Assembly (NCBI RefSeq): GCF_949628215.1
Contig: NC_134280.1
Location: 53,532,621 to 53,596,620, forward strand
DNA length: 64,000 nucleotides
DNA from: Phalacrocorax aristotelis
Lineage: Eukaryota; Chordata; Aves; Suliformes; Phalacrocoracidae
Direction: 5' to 3'
This document shows, in pieces, positions 50,249 through 61,300 of this stretch. The notes under the pieces are model-generated. The model did not search any database, had not been told where the DNA came from, and saw only the letters and a list, made by a program, of their open reading frames with translations. How positions within the stretch are numbered: the stretch's first letter is position 1; every line of letters begins with the position of its first letter. The translations under genes and the position numbers were made by a program.

Positions 50249-51402
50249 TCAAAGGGTTTGAGATAATGATAGATTTGATTGGAATGTGCTAGATCAAATT
50301 TATAGAGGTTATTGCTGTTTAGCTATTAATTCGCAGGGCTTCTGTGCTTGCCATGGGGCTTGCTTGCTTTACTATATATTAAGGTAAGTGCTCTTTAGCA
50401 GCTGTTTTTTTCTTTCATTGCTTGCTGTACTGCTTATCATCTTACTGTGTTCTGCATGGGAACATTTTGATAACAGCAATGGCCAGGTGCCTGGGCTGGC
50501 AGACAGCCAGGGCATCACTGCTGTTTCTGTGCTGCTGTACTGGGCAGGCTGGAACTCCAGTGCGAACTTGAGTCGAAAAGACTGTGACCTGCGGATGAGT
50601 CCACCTGGGAGCAGGACACCCCGAAGTGTCTGTGGTTGTGGATAAGCCCATGCCACAGCAGGTACATCTTGAAGTGTCTGTGGCCGTGGTTATGTCTGTG
50701 CCACAGCAGGTATGCCTCTGAAGGGACTGTGGCCCAAGGATAATTCCACACTGGAGAAGGTACGCCTTGAAGCATCAGTGGTTGTAGATGAGGTCACGCT
50801 GGAGCACCTCAAAGCATGTGGCCATGGATAAGCCCACGGCAGAGTAGATATGCCCCAAAGGGATTGCAGCCATGGGTAAGGACATGTTGGAGCAGGGGCA
50901 AGGGGAGGAGTTTATTGCAATGTTAAACCCAATGGTCTGGTCCAAAAGGACCAGGAGCGGAGACTGTAATGGTTTTACCTTTAAATTGTTATAACCCTGG
51001 ATTTGGGTTGCATGTTATAGGAATTACTACAGGAACCACCTGAACCAATGGAGGACAAGCCTTACAAGGAGCAGTGCAAGGGCAGCAGTGACCTGACCTG
51101 AGCTGGCTTTGGTGCCCAGGAACTCTATGCAGCACACCAGCTCTCCTGCCCTGAGTGACCACCATAACAGATGGAGCCCAAAGTCATGGATCAAATTAAC
51201 TCAGTGGAAATTTTGTGGACATTTCAAAGACATTTTACAGGCATGTGGACATTTTACAGTCCATAGACTAAGGGAAGGATACCTGTGTATTATATCAAAG
51301 GATGGTAAGGGAGGGTGGGGTGGTTAATAAGGTTGTATTGGTTAGTGTGGGACCTGAGCATGACATAAATGGTATGGAGTCAAGGCCTTTTCTGCCTCTC
51401 AC
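50249..51402 (+). mobile_element. Decayed ERV interior with possible 3' LTR stub
   Basis: About 1.15 kb after the primer-binding site, with no retroviral gag, pol or env frame visible. It contains the 48-49 bp tandem array listed separately. Near its end a purine-rich run (about 51303-51320, possible polypurine tract) precedes about 80 bp, the last 30 of which match the 5' LTR around GGCCTTTTCTGC, suggesting a truncated 3' LTR that ends near 51402. The element is therefore an internally deleted, non-coding ERV. The 3' boundary is inference. Confidence 0.6.
50584..50900 (+). repeat. Degenerate 48-49 bp tandem repeat array inside ERV
   Basis: About six to seven copies of a 48-49 bp unit with the pattern (G)TGTCTGTGGCCGTGG, then GATAAGCCCATGCC, then CAGCAGGTA, ending CTTGAA or close variants. 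The three copies from 50626 measure 48, 49 and 49 bp. Outer copies are more diverged. Frames across it contain stops on the plus strand, so it is not now coding. Confidence 0.8.
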
Positions 51403-51696
51403 AATTTTTAATGTAAAAATCCTTTCCCTTCTTTCTCTTTTTTTTTTTTTCTTGGGGGAGGGGGTGTGTCAGGGCCCCCTCATGGATGTAACCTAAAACT
51501 TCTCTATATACAAATACAAATCCTGCTGCACCCTACACCCATTCACAGTGGTTTCTCCCCCCACCCCAGGATGCCTGCTGATGTTTAGGGGACAGTGGTG
51601 AGGTTTAAGAGATGGTGGTGCCACAGCCCCCAACACTCCTCCTCAAGGCTGCCACTTGCATGTAGGAAATTCTTTGTTGTGAGCCGCCCCTAGTGG
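51403..51696. other. Spacer between ERV remnant and CD81 promoter region
   Basis: Just under 300 bp with a C/T-rich and poly-T run near 51420-51452. No feature is recognised. Confidence 0.6.
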
Positions 51697-52006
51697 GTGG
51701 GGAAAAGTGGAGAAAAGGAGAAAACAAAAAACAGAAAAAAAACCAACATGAAAAAGAGAAAAAAAGGAAAAGGGGGAAGAGGGAAGAAAAAAGGAAAACA
51801 AGGAGGTGAAGAGAAAGGAAAAAAGCAAAAAAAAAAAAAGAGGGGGAAGAGAAAACGGAAAAGAAAAAAGGAAAAATGGGAAGAAAAAAGTAAAAAAGAA
51901 AAAAGAAAGAAGAGGAGGAGAGAAAAGAAAGAGGAAAAAAGGAAAGATAAAAAGGCGGGTAAGAAAAATAAAAAAAAAAGGAAAGGAAAAAGGGAAAAGA
52001 AGCAGA
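51697..52006 (+). repeat. Polypurine (GA/A-rich) tract upstream of CD81
   Basis: About 310 bp in which the plus strand is almost only A and G, with very few pyrimidines. It ends where the CD81 CpG island begins. Long frames of up to 253 codons on both strands here are products of the low complexity (Lys/Arg/Glu on plus, Phe/Ser/Leu on minus). Such tracts can exclude nucleosomes or form triplex DNA; whether this one does is not known. Confidence 0.9.
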
Positions 52007-52009
52007 CGG

Positions 52010-52345
52010 CCCCAGGTTTCGGGAAGGGGTGTGGGGCGGTGCGCGCCGACCCCCGTTCCCGGGCGCGGCGTGTCCGGGGGCGGGGCGGGGGCGGGGCGGG
52101 GGCGTGTCGGGGGCGGGGGGCGGGGCGGGGCCTCTCCGCCCGAGGCGCCGACGCCCCAGCCCGGCAACAGACGTTGAGGGGAGCTGCTGCCGCTGCCTGC
52201 GCCGCCATGGGAGTGGAGGGCTGCACGAAGTGCATCAAATACCTGCTCTTCGTCTTCAACTTCATCTTCTGGGTGAGCCCCGGGGCAGCGGCGGCGGCGG
52301 GGGGGGGGCGGGCGGGGCCTGAGCCACCCCAGCGCTTTAAATAAC
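52010..52345 (+). promoter_or_regulatory. CD81: CD81 CpG-island promoter with GC boxes
   Basis: CpG-dense sequence around CD81 exon 1, with a run of GGGGCGGGG-type Sp1 sites at about 52076-52132 and no TATA box, as expected for a widely expressed gene. The 5' untranslated region ends GCCGCCATGG, a textbook translation start context. A second GC- and CpG-rich block at about 52610-53000 lies in the start of intron 1, separated by a T/A-rich stretch. Confidence 0.85.
52207..52272 (+). CDS. CD81: CD81 coding exon 1 (gene continues beyond window)
   Basis: Codes the first 22 residues, beginning MGVEGCTKCIKYLLFVFNF, identical to the human CD81 N-terminus as I know it except for Ile in place of Val at residue 20. 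It covers the short cytoplasmic N-terminus with cysteines 6 and 9 (palmitoylated in the mammalian protein) and the first part of membrane span 1. The donor is GTGAGC, phase 0. CD81 is a four-pass membrane protein of about 236 residues that organises partners such as CD19 on B cells. The remaining exons are not found before 64000, so only the start is present. TSPAN32 immediately upstream supports the identification. Confidence 0.96.
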
Positions 52346-55300
52346 GGGGTTCCAATATGGCTCATCTGCCTGCGCCTGGTTTTAACCTCTTTCCCACCCC
52401 CCACTCCGCCCAGGACTAAGACTTGCTGCCTGGGATATGCCTTAGGGGTTGCTTTTTTTTTTTTGGGGGGGGGGGGATGGGGTCGTTGTATGTCGGCTTA
52501 TCCATTGCTTTTTTTTTTAAATGCATACATATATTTATTTATTTGCGCATGCATATCTCTTTCCATATATTTTTATATCGAGGCTGTATCTAGAGAGAGG
52601 TGCTTATACGCATCCTTTCCGAGCGGAAGGGCGCGGGGCAGAGCTGGCGTGGGGTGGGGGTCGCGGGGCCGCCCCGCCGGGGGCTGCCGCTCCCAAACCC
52701 CCAGTTGCCGTGGGTCTGCGCAGGGGAAAGCGGCGGGTCTCAGCCCGGGAGGAGGGAGGGAAGGATGCTGCCAGGCGGCGGGAGGAGCGGCGCCGGTCCA
52801 GCCGACCGCCGCAGAGGAGCCGGGGAGGAGAGGGTGTTCCAAAAATATGGGCGACCGGGGCTGCCTTTGCTCTCCCCGCCCCGAGAGCTGGCGGGGAGCG
52901 GACGGGGCTCGACGGCCCTGGCGTCGCCTCGGGAGCCCGGCCTCGACGCCCGCCTTTGGGCCGGGCTCAAGCTGGGGAGCGCTGCCTCCGCCGCCTGGGA
53001 AGTTATTTTAGGATGCAGATTTTACCCAGGCTGAAGATGTTGCCTTTCCTGAGAAAGTTTCTTATTAAATAATCCATCCAGACGCGCGGCTAATTTGGCA
53101 AAAAGCAGCCTATCCCAGTTTCTCTGCAAACAGGGTTTGTCCTGGTTAGGAACACTCTCTGGCAGCGAGGGCTGGCATGGCAAGTAACGCGCTCTCCCCG
53201 CTCCTGTGCCTGGGAGCAACGAGATGCGCCCGAGCAGGCTGTTTTTTTCATTTTAAACAGGCTGTTTTCCATTCCCCAAAATGCTGTTCTTCTCGCAAGC
53301 AAGCCCAGCCCCACCCCGTGGCGGCGAGGCGCTGCTTGCTGGGAGCTGGCTGCATGGGCAGGATGCGCACCCCTTGTCTGATACCCTGCTCTGCTGATGA
53401 GAAGTTTGGGGTTTTTCTTGATGTTTGTTCTCAGCAGTGAGCGCAGCAAGGAGGGCTGCAGAGGTGGGGTTGGGGGACAGCAGTACCTTCCAGAGCAAAC
53501 CCTGCCTCGGCACCGGGAGCTGCTCTGCCCGGCTGGAGCCTGTATCTGCCACCTTCTCCCCAGGGGTGCACAGTGAAGCTCTGGGGCAGTTGTCCCCCCA
53601 CCTCTGGGAGGGGTAGGGCTTACTGCCGCGTGGGAGCGAGCGCTGTCAAATCCGGCCTGATTTCAGCCCTCTTTACCTTGATTTTGGGTATAACGCCGAC
53701 CAAGGGAGAGATGATGATCTCTGATAGCAGTGGTGTTAACTGATACTTGATGCGTTGCAAGCTGTAAGACGAATGCCAGACAGTCCTGGGTTTTGGTTTT
53801 GGTTTTTTTATTAGCCTCTTCCTCCACGCTTAAAATGGCAGGACAGAGGCAGGTAAGCCCTTCACTGAAGTGTTTTTACTTCCGAGTTATCATGCTTGTC
53901 CTAGAGCTTTTTCTTCCCTTCTGGTCCTAATTTCCTGCCATTCTTGTCGCTGAAGCCGCCAGGTGTGGATGTGAGGGAGGAATGGTCTCCTGGGTGGCAG
54001 GAAGGATGCAGGGGGCTTTGCGCAGATGCTCCGAGCAAGCTTGCTCACTTTCCCAGTGTGTGCTTGCAAAATAGCTTATCTCTTATGAACACGCATTTTG
54101 CTTCCAAGAGGAATAGCCGATCCATTTAATTTCCCTGTTAGGACTCCTGGTACCTTGCCCTATCCCTTGGAGGGAGCCTGACACCTGCTCCTTGTGAGCA
54201 TTGTGGGGAGGTGCTCCAGCTCCTCGCAGGGAGGGGTGCCTGTGAGCTGGGACCCACCAGCTCCCCAGAACACCTCCCAGCACTGGGCTCGCCTACAGCC
54301 AGTCCCCTCAGACCACATCCTGAGTGGATGGGGAGCCTGGCTTCATTAGAATTAATGATGCTTTTTGTCAGTCTGGCTGGCTGAAGGGTGGTTGAACGCC
54401 AGGTCTTATGGTTTTCAAGCCCTTTTGTGTTGTTTTTTAAACAAGTAGTCTAGGGGAATTTTAGCCTTACTACCAAGCAAATACAGTTAGCAGCCAACCT
54501 TGCATCCCCAGCTGGGGAGGGACGCCTTTGTCGCCACCATAGCGTGAAGGCCCTTTTTATAGGGTGGCATTTGAAGGTTGGACACGGTGCTGAGCACCCT
54601 TGCTGCCGAGTGGCTGTTGGGACCCCAGGGAGGTGTGAGAAGGGGCACTCACAGCCCTGTGGTCCTGCCAGCTGGTTAGCATGCAAGGGCTGCTGGGCTC
54701 CTCGTGCTCATTTGCTTATTGCTTGCTTATCATTTGCTTATCATTTGCCTTGCACCCAGCTGAGGACAGGCACTGTTGGTGAAAACAAGCAGGAGGCAGA
54801 GCCCAAAGTTTGGCAGACGCTGCACTGTGCTGCACAGAGCTTGCTGTAGTGTCTGAGAGGAAGAAAGGAAGCAATTCTCAGCCTTAACAGTGTTAACAAA
54901 TAAGAAAGAAACTCTGATAACTTTTGAAAGTGCTTCTGCTGTCCTGCCAGAGTGTAAATAAACTGACACCCCTCTGGCTTCCCCCTCTTCCTTCCCCTGG
55001 CAGTGCAGGGGGAGTTTCACAAAGCTGCTGTATTAAAAATCAAAAGGAAAAGGCGGCCCCACTGCCAGCTCCCCGGGATGCCTCGGCAGCCCTCTCTGCC
55101 TGAGATGTTTCGTTTTTATTTTATGTTTAGGGTTGTTTTTCCTTTGTGCATGCATTTTTTTTTAAAAAAAGACGGCAGGCTTGCTGGGGTTACCTGCTCG
55201 GTCTGGGGTGGCTGTCAAGGAGGGAGCAGTGGCTGCTGCCCGGAGCACTCATACAAATGGATGCCGATCCCAGGAAAGAGAAGATCCCTGCATGTTTCAC

Positions 55301-58300
55301 AGCAGCATCTGCTCACTGAAACAGTGGAGGTGGCCACGGCAGCACCCAGGGATCTCACTGGGTTAGTAAAACACAGGGCTGGTAAGACAAAGGCTCTTCT
55401 GTGCTGTAAACCTGTCCTGAAACCTTGGAGTGGCCAGTGGTGAGGCGATGCTCTGCTTCCCTGCCCTGTGAGAGGGAGCATTGGTGGTACCTGGTACTGG
55501 GTGGTTTTGCTGCTGCGGTGGGTAGTCCCAGCTCAGCCTGCAGCCCAAAACGGAGCTGGGCTGGGCACATAGCAGGGTGGAGCTGCTTCTCCATCCCACT
55601 CTTAGTAGACGGCCAGACTTCAGCTGCTCTCCTGAATTATCTGAATTCGATAGCAGAGCTCAGCACGTGGAGCTGAACTGACCACTGCTGCAAAGAGCCC
55701 CTGGAGAGGCCGAAGGAAGCCAGAGAGCTATTTTAAAATGTAATTAAACATAACCAAGGAGAAGTTGGCTTGCTCGGAGAAGAATTGCCCAGCTTATTAG
55801 CTAATACAGCGCATGGCAGCCTTCCAGATCTAGATCAGGGCTGACTGCCCTACCAGAGAGGTGTCTAATGAAAAGGAAGAGCTTGCTTGTAATGCCATTT
55901 TCCAGACGCTGCATAACTCTTTCCTCTTGCTTGTGCTGAGGGGATGTGATGCAGTCAGGATGCAAAGGGGAGGGAAGGTAGAAGTGAAAGTCTGTCCTGA
56001 CAGTGGTGATCGGAAGGGAAGAGGTGGAGTTGTTGAGTATTTTCTTGTGCGATGCTGGAAAATCTGTCAGTTGTCCTCTGGAGTCTGCAAAGTATGCACA
56101 AAGATATTTGGCTTTGGTGACGAGAGGTGACGGTGGAGGGAGGTGGCAGCTCCCTGTGGTGGTGGTCCCACAGTGACAACTCTGCTGAACGCCTCATGAC
56201 ACTCTGTGTGATGAGGAGGGTGGCTGGGTACCACTATTCACAGGTTTAAATGGAGAATGGAAGCACTGGTGGTTCATGCAGTGTGCAGCTCTGAAGCACA
56301 GGTTTGAAATAACTCCCTAGACTCACAGAGCAGCTTGCGTTTTGTTTTGGGTGCAGGCTTGCACTGAGCACTGCTGAAATGCTATTAGTGATAGTGACTA
56401 GCAGGCTGCTTTGCTGTGGAGTGCAGGGTTGGGGTTTGGTTTGGTTATTGGTCTCCCTGGAAGTCACAGAGCCTTGTGATCAGCCAGGATGTGATGCTGA
56501 CCCAGCATCTTCTTCCACTGCCTTTGGGTTTGGTATCCTGGGACCATGTACAAGCAAGTGTATTTCCATGTGTGTTTGACCCTGCAGCTGTTTAATGCCT
56601 GACTTTGAAGGTCAAGGGAGAGGTTTTCTTAGTAGGCTCAGTATCTGGACCTACATTTCCCTGCTGGTGGCTCTCTGGGATGTATTTCTGGGCTCTCTGA
56701 CAAGTGAACACAGTCCTACCATCACCTGTGAAAGCTATTCTGAAGCCTCTGCATGCAAAAGGTTATTTAATCAGGTCATTTGAAGAGACCGATGCCCTGC
56801 CCTGTCGGGGTACCTGATTTCAGTTCATGGACTGGGCTGCAGTCGGAAGGAGGGAGCATTGCTGGTGGCTGGTAGTGAGGATTGCTCTGTTTTCCTGAGG
56901 TTATTCTTCTATCAACCACTGTAATGCTTATTTCCTGCAAGAGCATTAACCCGTGTATGATGCCTTGAGAAACACTTTGAACCTGTACTGTGCAAGTGCC
57001 TTTCACTGTGTTATTAAAAAGGGAAAGCAGTTGCATTACCATTGTAGTTAAATGCTTATGTATGGGGCCAAATTAATTTTAAAGCAATATCTGAAATTGT
57101 TTTCCCCTCTGCTGAGGGCAGTTAAACCCTGCTGGTAGATGTCAATGTATAGCAATACTTCTATCTGCAGTGGGAATTGGGCTGCAGCTGGCAGGAAGCA
57201 ACCTGTGGGCTCTGTGCTCCCCATCGGAGGACCCCGCTCCTGGATTTTGGTGCCGGATTCCTGCTCTTCTCCCATCTATCAAGCTTTATTTGGCCTCTGG
57301 CATGCTGCTTCTCTGGGAGTGTTCCTCTGGAGCTTGTTTTGAAAAGCCCTGCAGTGTTGTGGGGCTGGTAACTATAGGCACCAGCAGAGAATTTCACCCC
57401 AGCAAGGCAGCTCTATTAATAGCTGCTGCTGGAAGGTGGCGGTGGCTGCACGGCTGCCTGCGAAGCTTGGGCTGCCTCCTCCTGCCTGCAGAACACCAGG
57501 CTCCTCACAGACACCCTTTCGGCAATCCCTGGGCAGGCCTTGCCTGCAAGCTTTCAGCCTGACCTTTGGTGGCCGTTGAGTGCGATTGCCGTGGAAGGCA
57601 GCGGAGAGACCTCACCTGTGCTTTCCAAGAAGAGTCTGGTCTGCTGCTGCAGTTTGTGAGTGCCTGTGCCGAGCTCGGCAGAGAAGCTTTTGCGTGGTGT
57701 AACTGCCAAACTGCAACTGTGTCTGATTTAAGTCACTTCCCCTGCTTACAACCCGCCAAAAAGTCTTGCAGGGATCCTGATGTGTTGGAGATCCAGGGCA
57801 TCCCACAGTCCGCTCCAACAAGCAGCGTAGGGGCGATCTGTAGCGCTTCTCCCCTTAAAATTTTCAGTGAATTTTTGGCACGAAGTCCCACCATTATAAC
57901 ATGAAGGCTGTCGCAGCATCAAACCGAAGTTCCCAGGCTCATGGGCTGCCATTCAGCTCTCAGTGTCCTGCTGCACCCCAAGCCCTTTTAGCGCTTTGGC
58001 AGGGTGCATCTATTTGCAGTAAAAAAGAAATCCAACTTGTGCTTTCCAGGAAGCGAGGCTCAGAGTGTGGGCAGGCTCAGTGCTGCCTGTTCATGTACGC
58101 CTGCCACCAACAGTCATCTGCTTCTCACCTCGGTCTTCAAGGTGGTAGCACAATGCCTGTAAGGTCCTAGCACGCATCTTTCAAGGGCTAGTATTGTCAT
58201 TCCAAGGGTAATTTCCATCGCTTTTTTCCCCACTCACGCTAGGTGCAGCATCAGAATGATGTTTCATTCTTTATGCTGCTCCTATTGGAGAGCATGACAT

Positions 58301-61300
58301 CTGCTCCTCCACGTAGAGACCCACAAATGGCCTGGGAGCAAAGCAGTGAAACCAAAATTAGCAATTCATTCCTGGCGATGTGAGGAGCTTCTTGTGTGGC
58401 AAGATACTTTGGCCTTGGCAAGCCATTTCATCCTTCTGTGCCCCAGTTCCCCACACCTAAAAGAAGGGGGATTCAGTTTTACTCCATCTTGGCTGCTTTG
58501 CAGGTTGAGCTGGAGAGGAGCTGTGGGGAGCCCTGGTTGGGCTCCCTGAGTAGGGTCTGGGTGCTGCTCCCCATCCGCAAAAGGGCTCAGCTTCCAGGCG
58601 GTGTAAGGGAAGCTGCAAGCCTGTGCAGCATGAAAGCCTGTTAAAAATCTCTATTCATCTACCTGAATCATAAAACAGCTAAAATCTGTTAATCTTTCTT
58701 GGCAGCATCCTGCTTCTTGTAAGTAACTGTGGTATTTCACAGGCATTGCGGTGCACACTCCGCTGCTGGCATTTTTACAGCAAGGCAGGAGCTTCTCCCA
58801 GCCCTCGGGCTCATGCGGGTTGGGAAGCAGCATCCCGACGGCAGGACTGGCCATGGCTGCGGGAAGCGGTGCTGCTAAAAATACAGCATTGTGAAACTGC
58901 TGGCACCTCTGCTTCCCTCCTCTGCGGCTTGAGCGGATGTCTGCTTTGCTTTGACATGCCGGCAAGCCACCCTATAGTCAGGACTTCCTTCTCCTCCTCC
59001 TTGCCAGGAAACCTATTTTGGAGAGGAGTGGAGGGAAGGGAACAGGAGGAAGAGGGCTGGGGGCAGCGGAAGGGACAGGAGGGTGATGCATGTCCCGGCA
59101 TACACAAGTGTCAGGGGAGCAGCAGGTGAAGGTGGGGGCAGCTCAGATACAGAATGCCCTGCATTAACAGAGGGAACATGGCTGTTCCTTGCATCCCTAA
59201 ATCATGGGAATTCCTTTTGGACGGGAGGAGGGACTAAACCATGAAAGACAGGCTTGTTCCTTTATCCCACAGCTGGGTGTGGGAAATTTTGGGGTGAACA
59301 GCATATCGGTTGGTAAGGCTCAATCCGGAAGGGAGCCCCACTATGTGTATGGTAGATGGGGAGGCAAACGAAGGCTGCATGCCCACCATCATTGCGATGT
59401 TGAGAAGGTGATACCCCATCACATGGGATACCACCCCAGCACCTCTCAGGTGGCTGGGGGCTGCCTTTTCCCTCCCCTAGGCAGCATTCAATGGGGTCTT
59501 CCCCCTGCCGTGTCAAGCAGGAATGGCCTCCCTGCAAAAAGCAAGCCTTGGGCAGGCAGGATCCAGCTGGAAAAGTCTGGCTGTCTGTGGAAGAAGCAAT
59601 AAATCTCTGGAAGCTGGAAAACAGCAGTAAAGAGGAAACACTGGAGCCTGCTGCACCACATCTGCTGTGCTGGCAGGCTGCTCAGGGTGCAATCTCCAGG
59701 GTCAGCCTTGTCCTGGGCAGGACTAGTAATGAAGTGGGGATACCATGTCGTGGACTGGTTGCCCCTCTAGGCTCGCAGAGGACTTTTGAAGGGTCAAAGA
59801 AGATGGAGGAGGTGTTGTTTTCATCAAGGCGTTGTTTTCTTTTGGGATTTGAGGGGTGTCTGTGGGATCTTTTTTTTTTTTTTTTTATTTTAACAAAGGC
59901 ATACAAAAGTGCAGGTAGGGGTGGGCAGCAGAATGAAAACTTAAAACACTCCAGGGCAGAGAGTGCAAGGCTGTGAAAGTAGCTGAGAAAGTTAGTAGCA
60001 CTTAAAATGCTGGAAAATAATCTGGATGCTCCAAGTTGGAGTCCGAGCAGTTGCTTGTTTCAGCAGCATCCACCTCTGCAAGTGCCTTTGCGCTAGCAGG
60101 GGAAGGGCTGGATGGGGAGGTAGGCTTGTAGAAAGCAGATCTAAGCAATGCAGTGCTGGCATTGATGAAGTTGCGGCTTTTAGCTTATTGCTTTTGTTAA
60201 AGCAGTCCACAGAAATCTAAATGGCGAGCTGTGCTGAGTGCTCGGGGTATATCTGCAACAAGTGACAGCCCCAGCCTCTGAGGCATTCCTGTCTGACTAG
60301 CTGGGCCAGCACAGAGCAATGAGGTAACCTGCACAAGGTCACGGGGATTCCCTACAGGAGCAAAAAAAGGGGGCATTTAATGTATGAGGATATGCAGCCT
60401 GGAGACTAGCGGGATGCTGCCATTGGTGGTTGGAGCCCTTCTGGCTCTCGTGTTGGCAAACAGCAGCGGTTGAATGATGGGGAGGGAAGAAAATACCAAG
60501 CTTATGTTTGGAACAAGTTGTGTTAAAAATGAGATTATCCCAAGCAAGGTGCAGTGGAAGGCAGGGTTACTATGAGCTGATGATGTTTTCTCCCTCTTGC
60601 CTTCTTTCCTTTGGGAAGAAAGATGCTTTAATTACATTCTGTGCTTCTTGGTGGTGGAAGGATGTATGGTTTTAATGGAAAAAGTTACTCATTGTAGCCT
60701 GAGCCCTGTTTTCATTAGTAAGTGAACATTGCTTTCTCTTAAGAAATCCAGCTGCTGTTGGATTAAAACTTCCATTCAGAGGTTCTCTGTACTCTGTTAA
60801 AAAAAAGCAAGTGGAGTCAGGCAGTGTGGGAGAGACAGAGGTGGGGTGTTCCTGGGGCACATTCGGGCTTAAACCGGGAACATCTGGAGATGGTTCCGCT
60901 GGCTGCCATAGGCAGGCCTCACCACTGGGGTGGGCTTGATGAGTCAGAAGAGGCTCTATCCCTTCAGCTGATGCTCCCAAATGATTAAGAAATATTTTGA
61001 GGATAGCTTGCAGCCTGCTTTTGGTTTGGTGTTGGGCATTTTGGGGCAAATTTTATTGGAAATCAGCTGCCGCTCCTTGCACTGGTGTCACCCCAGCCTC
61101 GCCGTGGGTGGCACGGGGTGCTGGGGTGGGTACTGCTGAGTGCAGAGGGCAGTGTGCCAGGGCAGAGCAATGCTTCCCTGCAGAGGGAAGAGCAAATCAA
61201 AAAGGGCTGCAGTCTTTTCTTCACCTCTCCCAGTCAGCACAGAAAGCCCAGTCTTCCTCAGGGCCTCTTCTGCCTTGGAAGCCACCAGCCACTGAGAGAC

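Noticed and set aside
51643-52404. Long overlapping frames on both strands (up to 253 codons) upstream of and across CD81 exon 1
   Set aside because: They follow the polypurine tract and GC boxes; the products are low-complexity Lys/Arg/Glu or Phe/Ser/Pro sequence without domains.
52851-52862. CArG-like CCAAAAATATGG in CD81 intron 1
   Set aside because: It has eight A/T bases between CC and GG instead of six, so it is not a proper serum response element.
54360-54400. Possible CD81 exon 2 near a CTGGCTGGCTG sequence
   Set aside because: The downstream codons do not match the continuation of CD81 span 1, and no fitting acceptor and donor pair was found.
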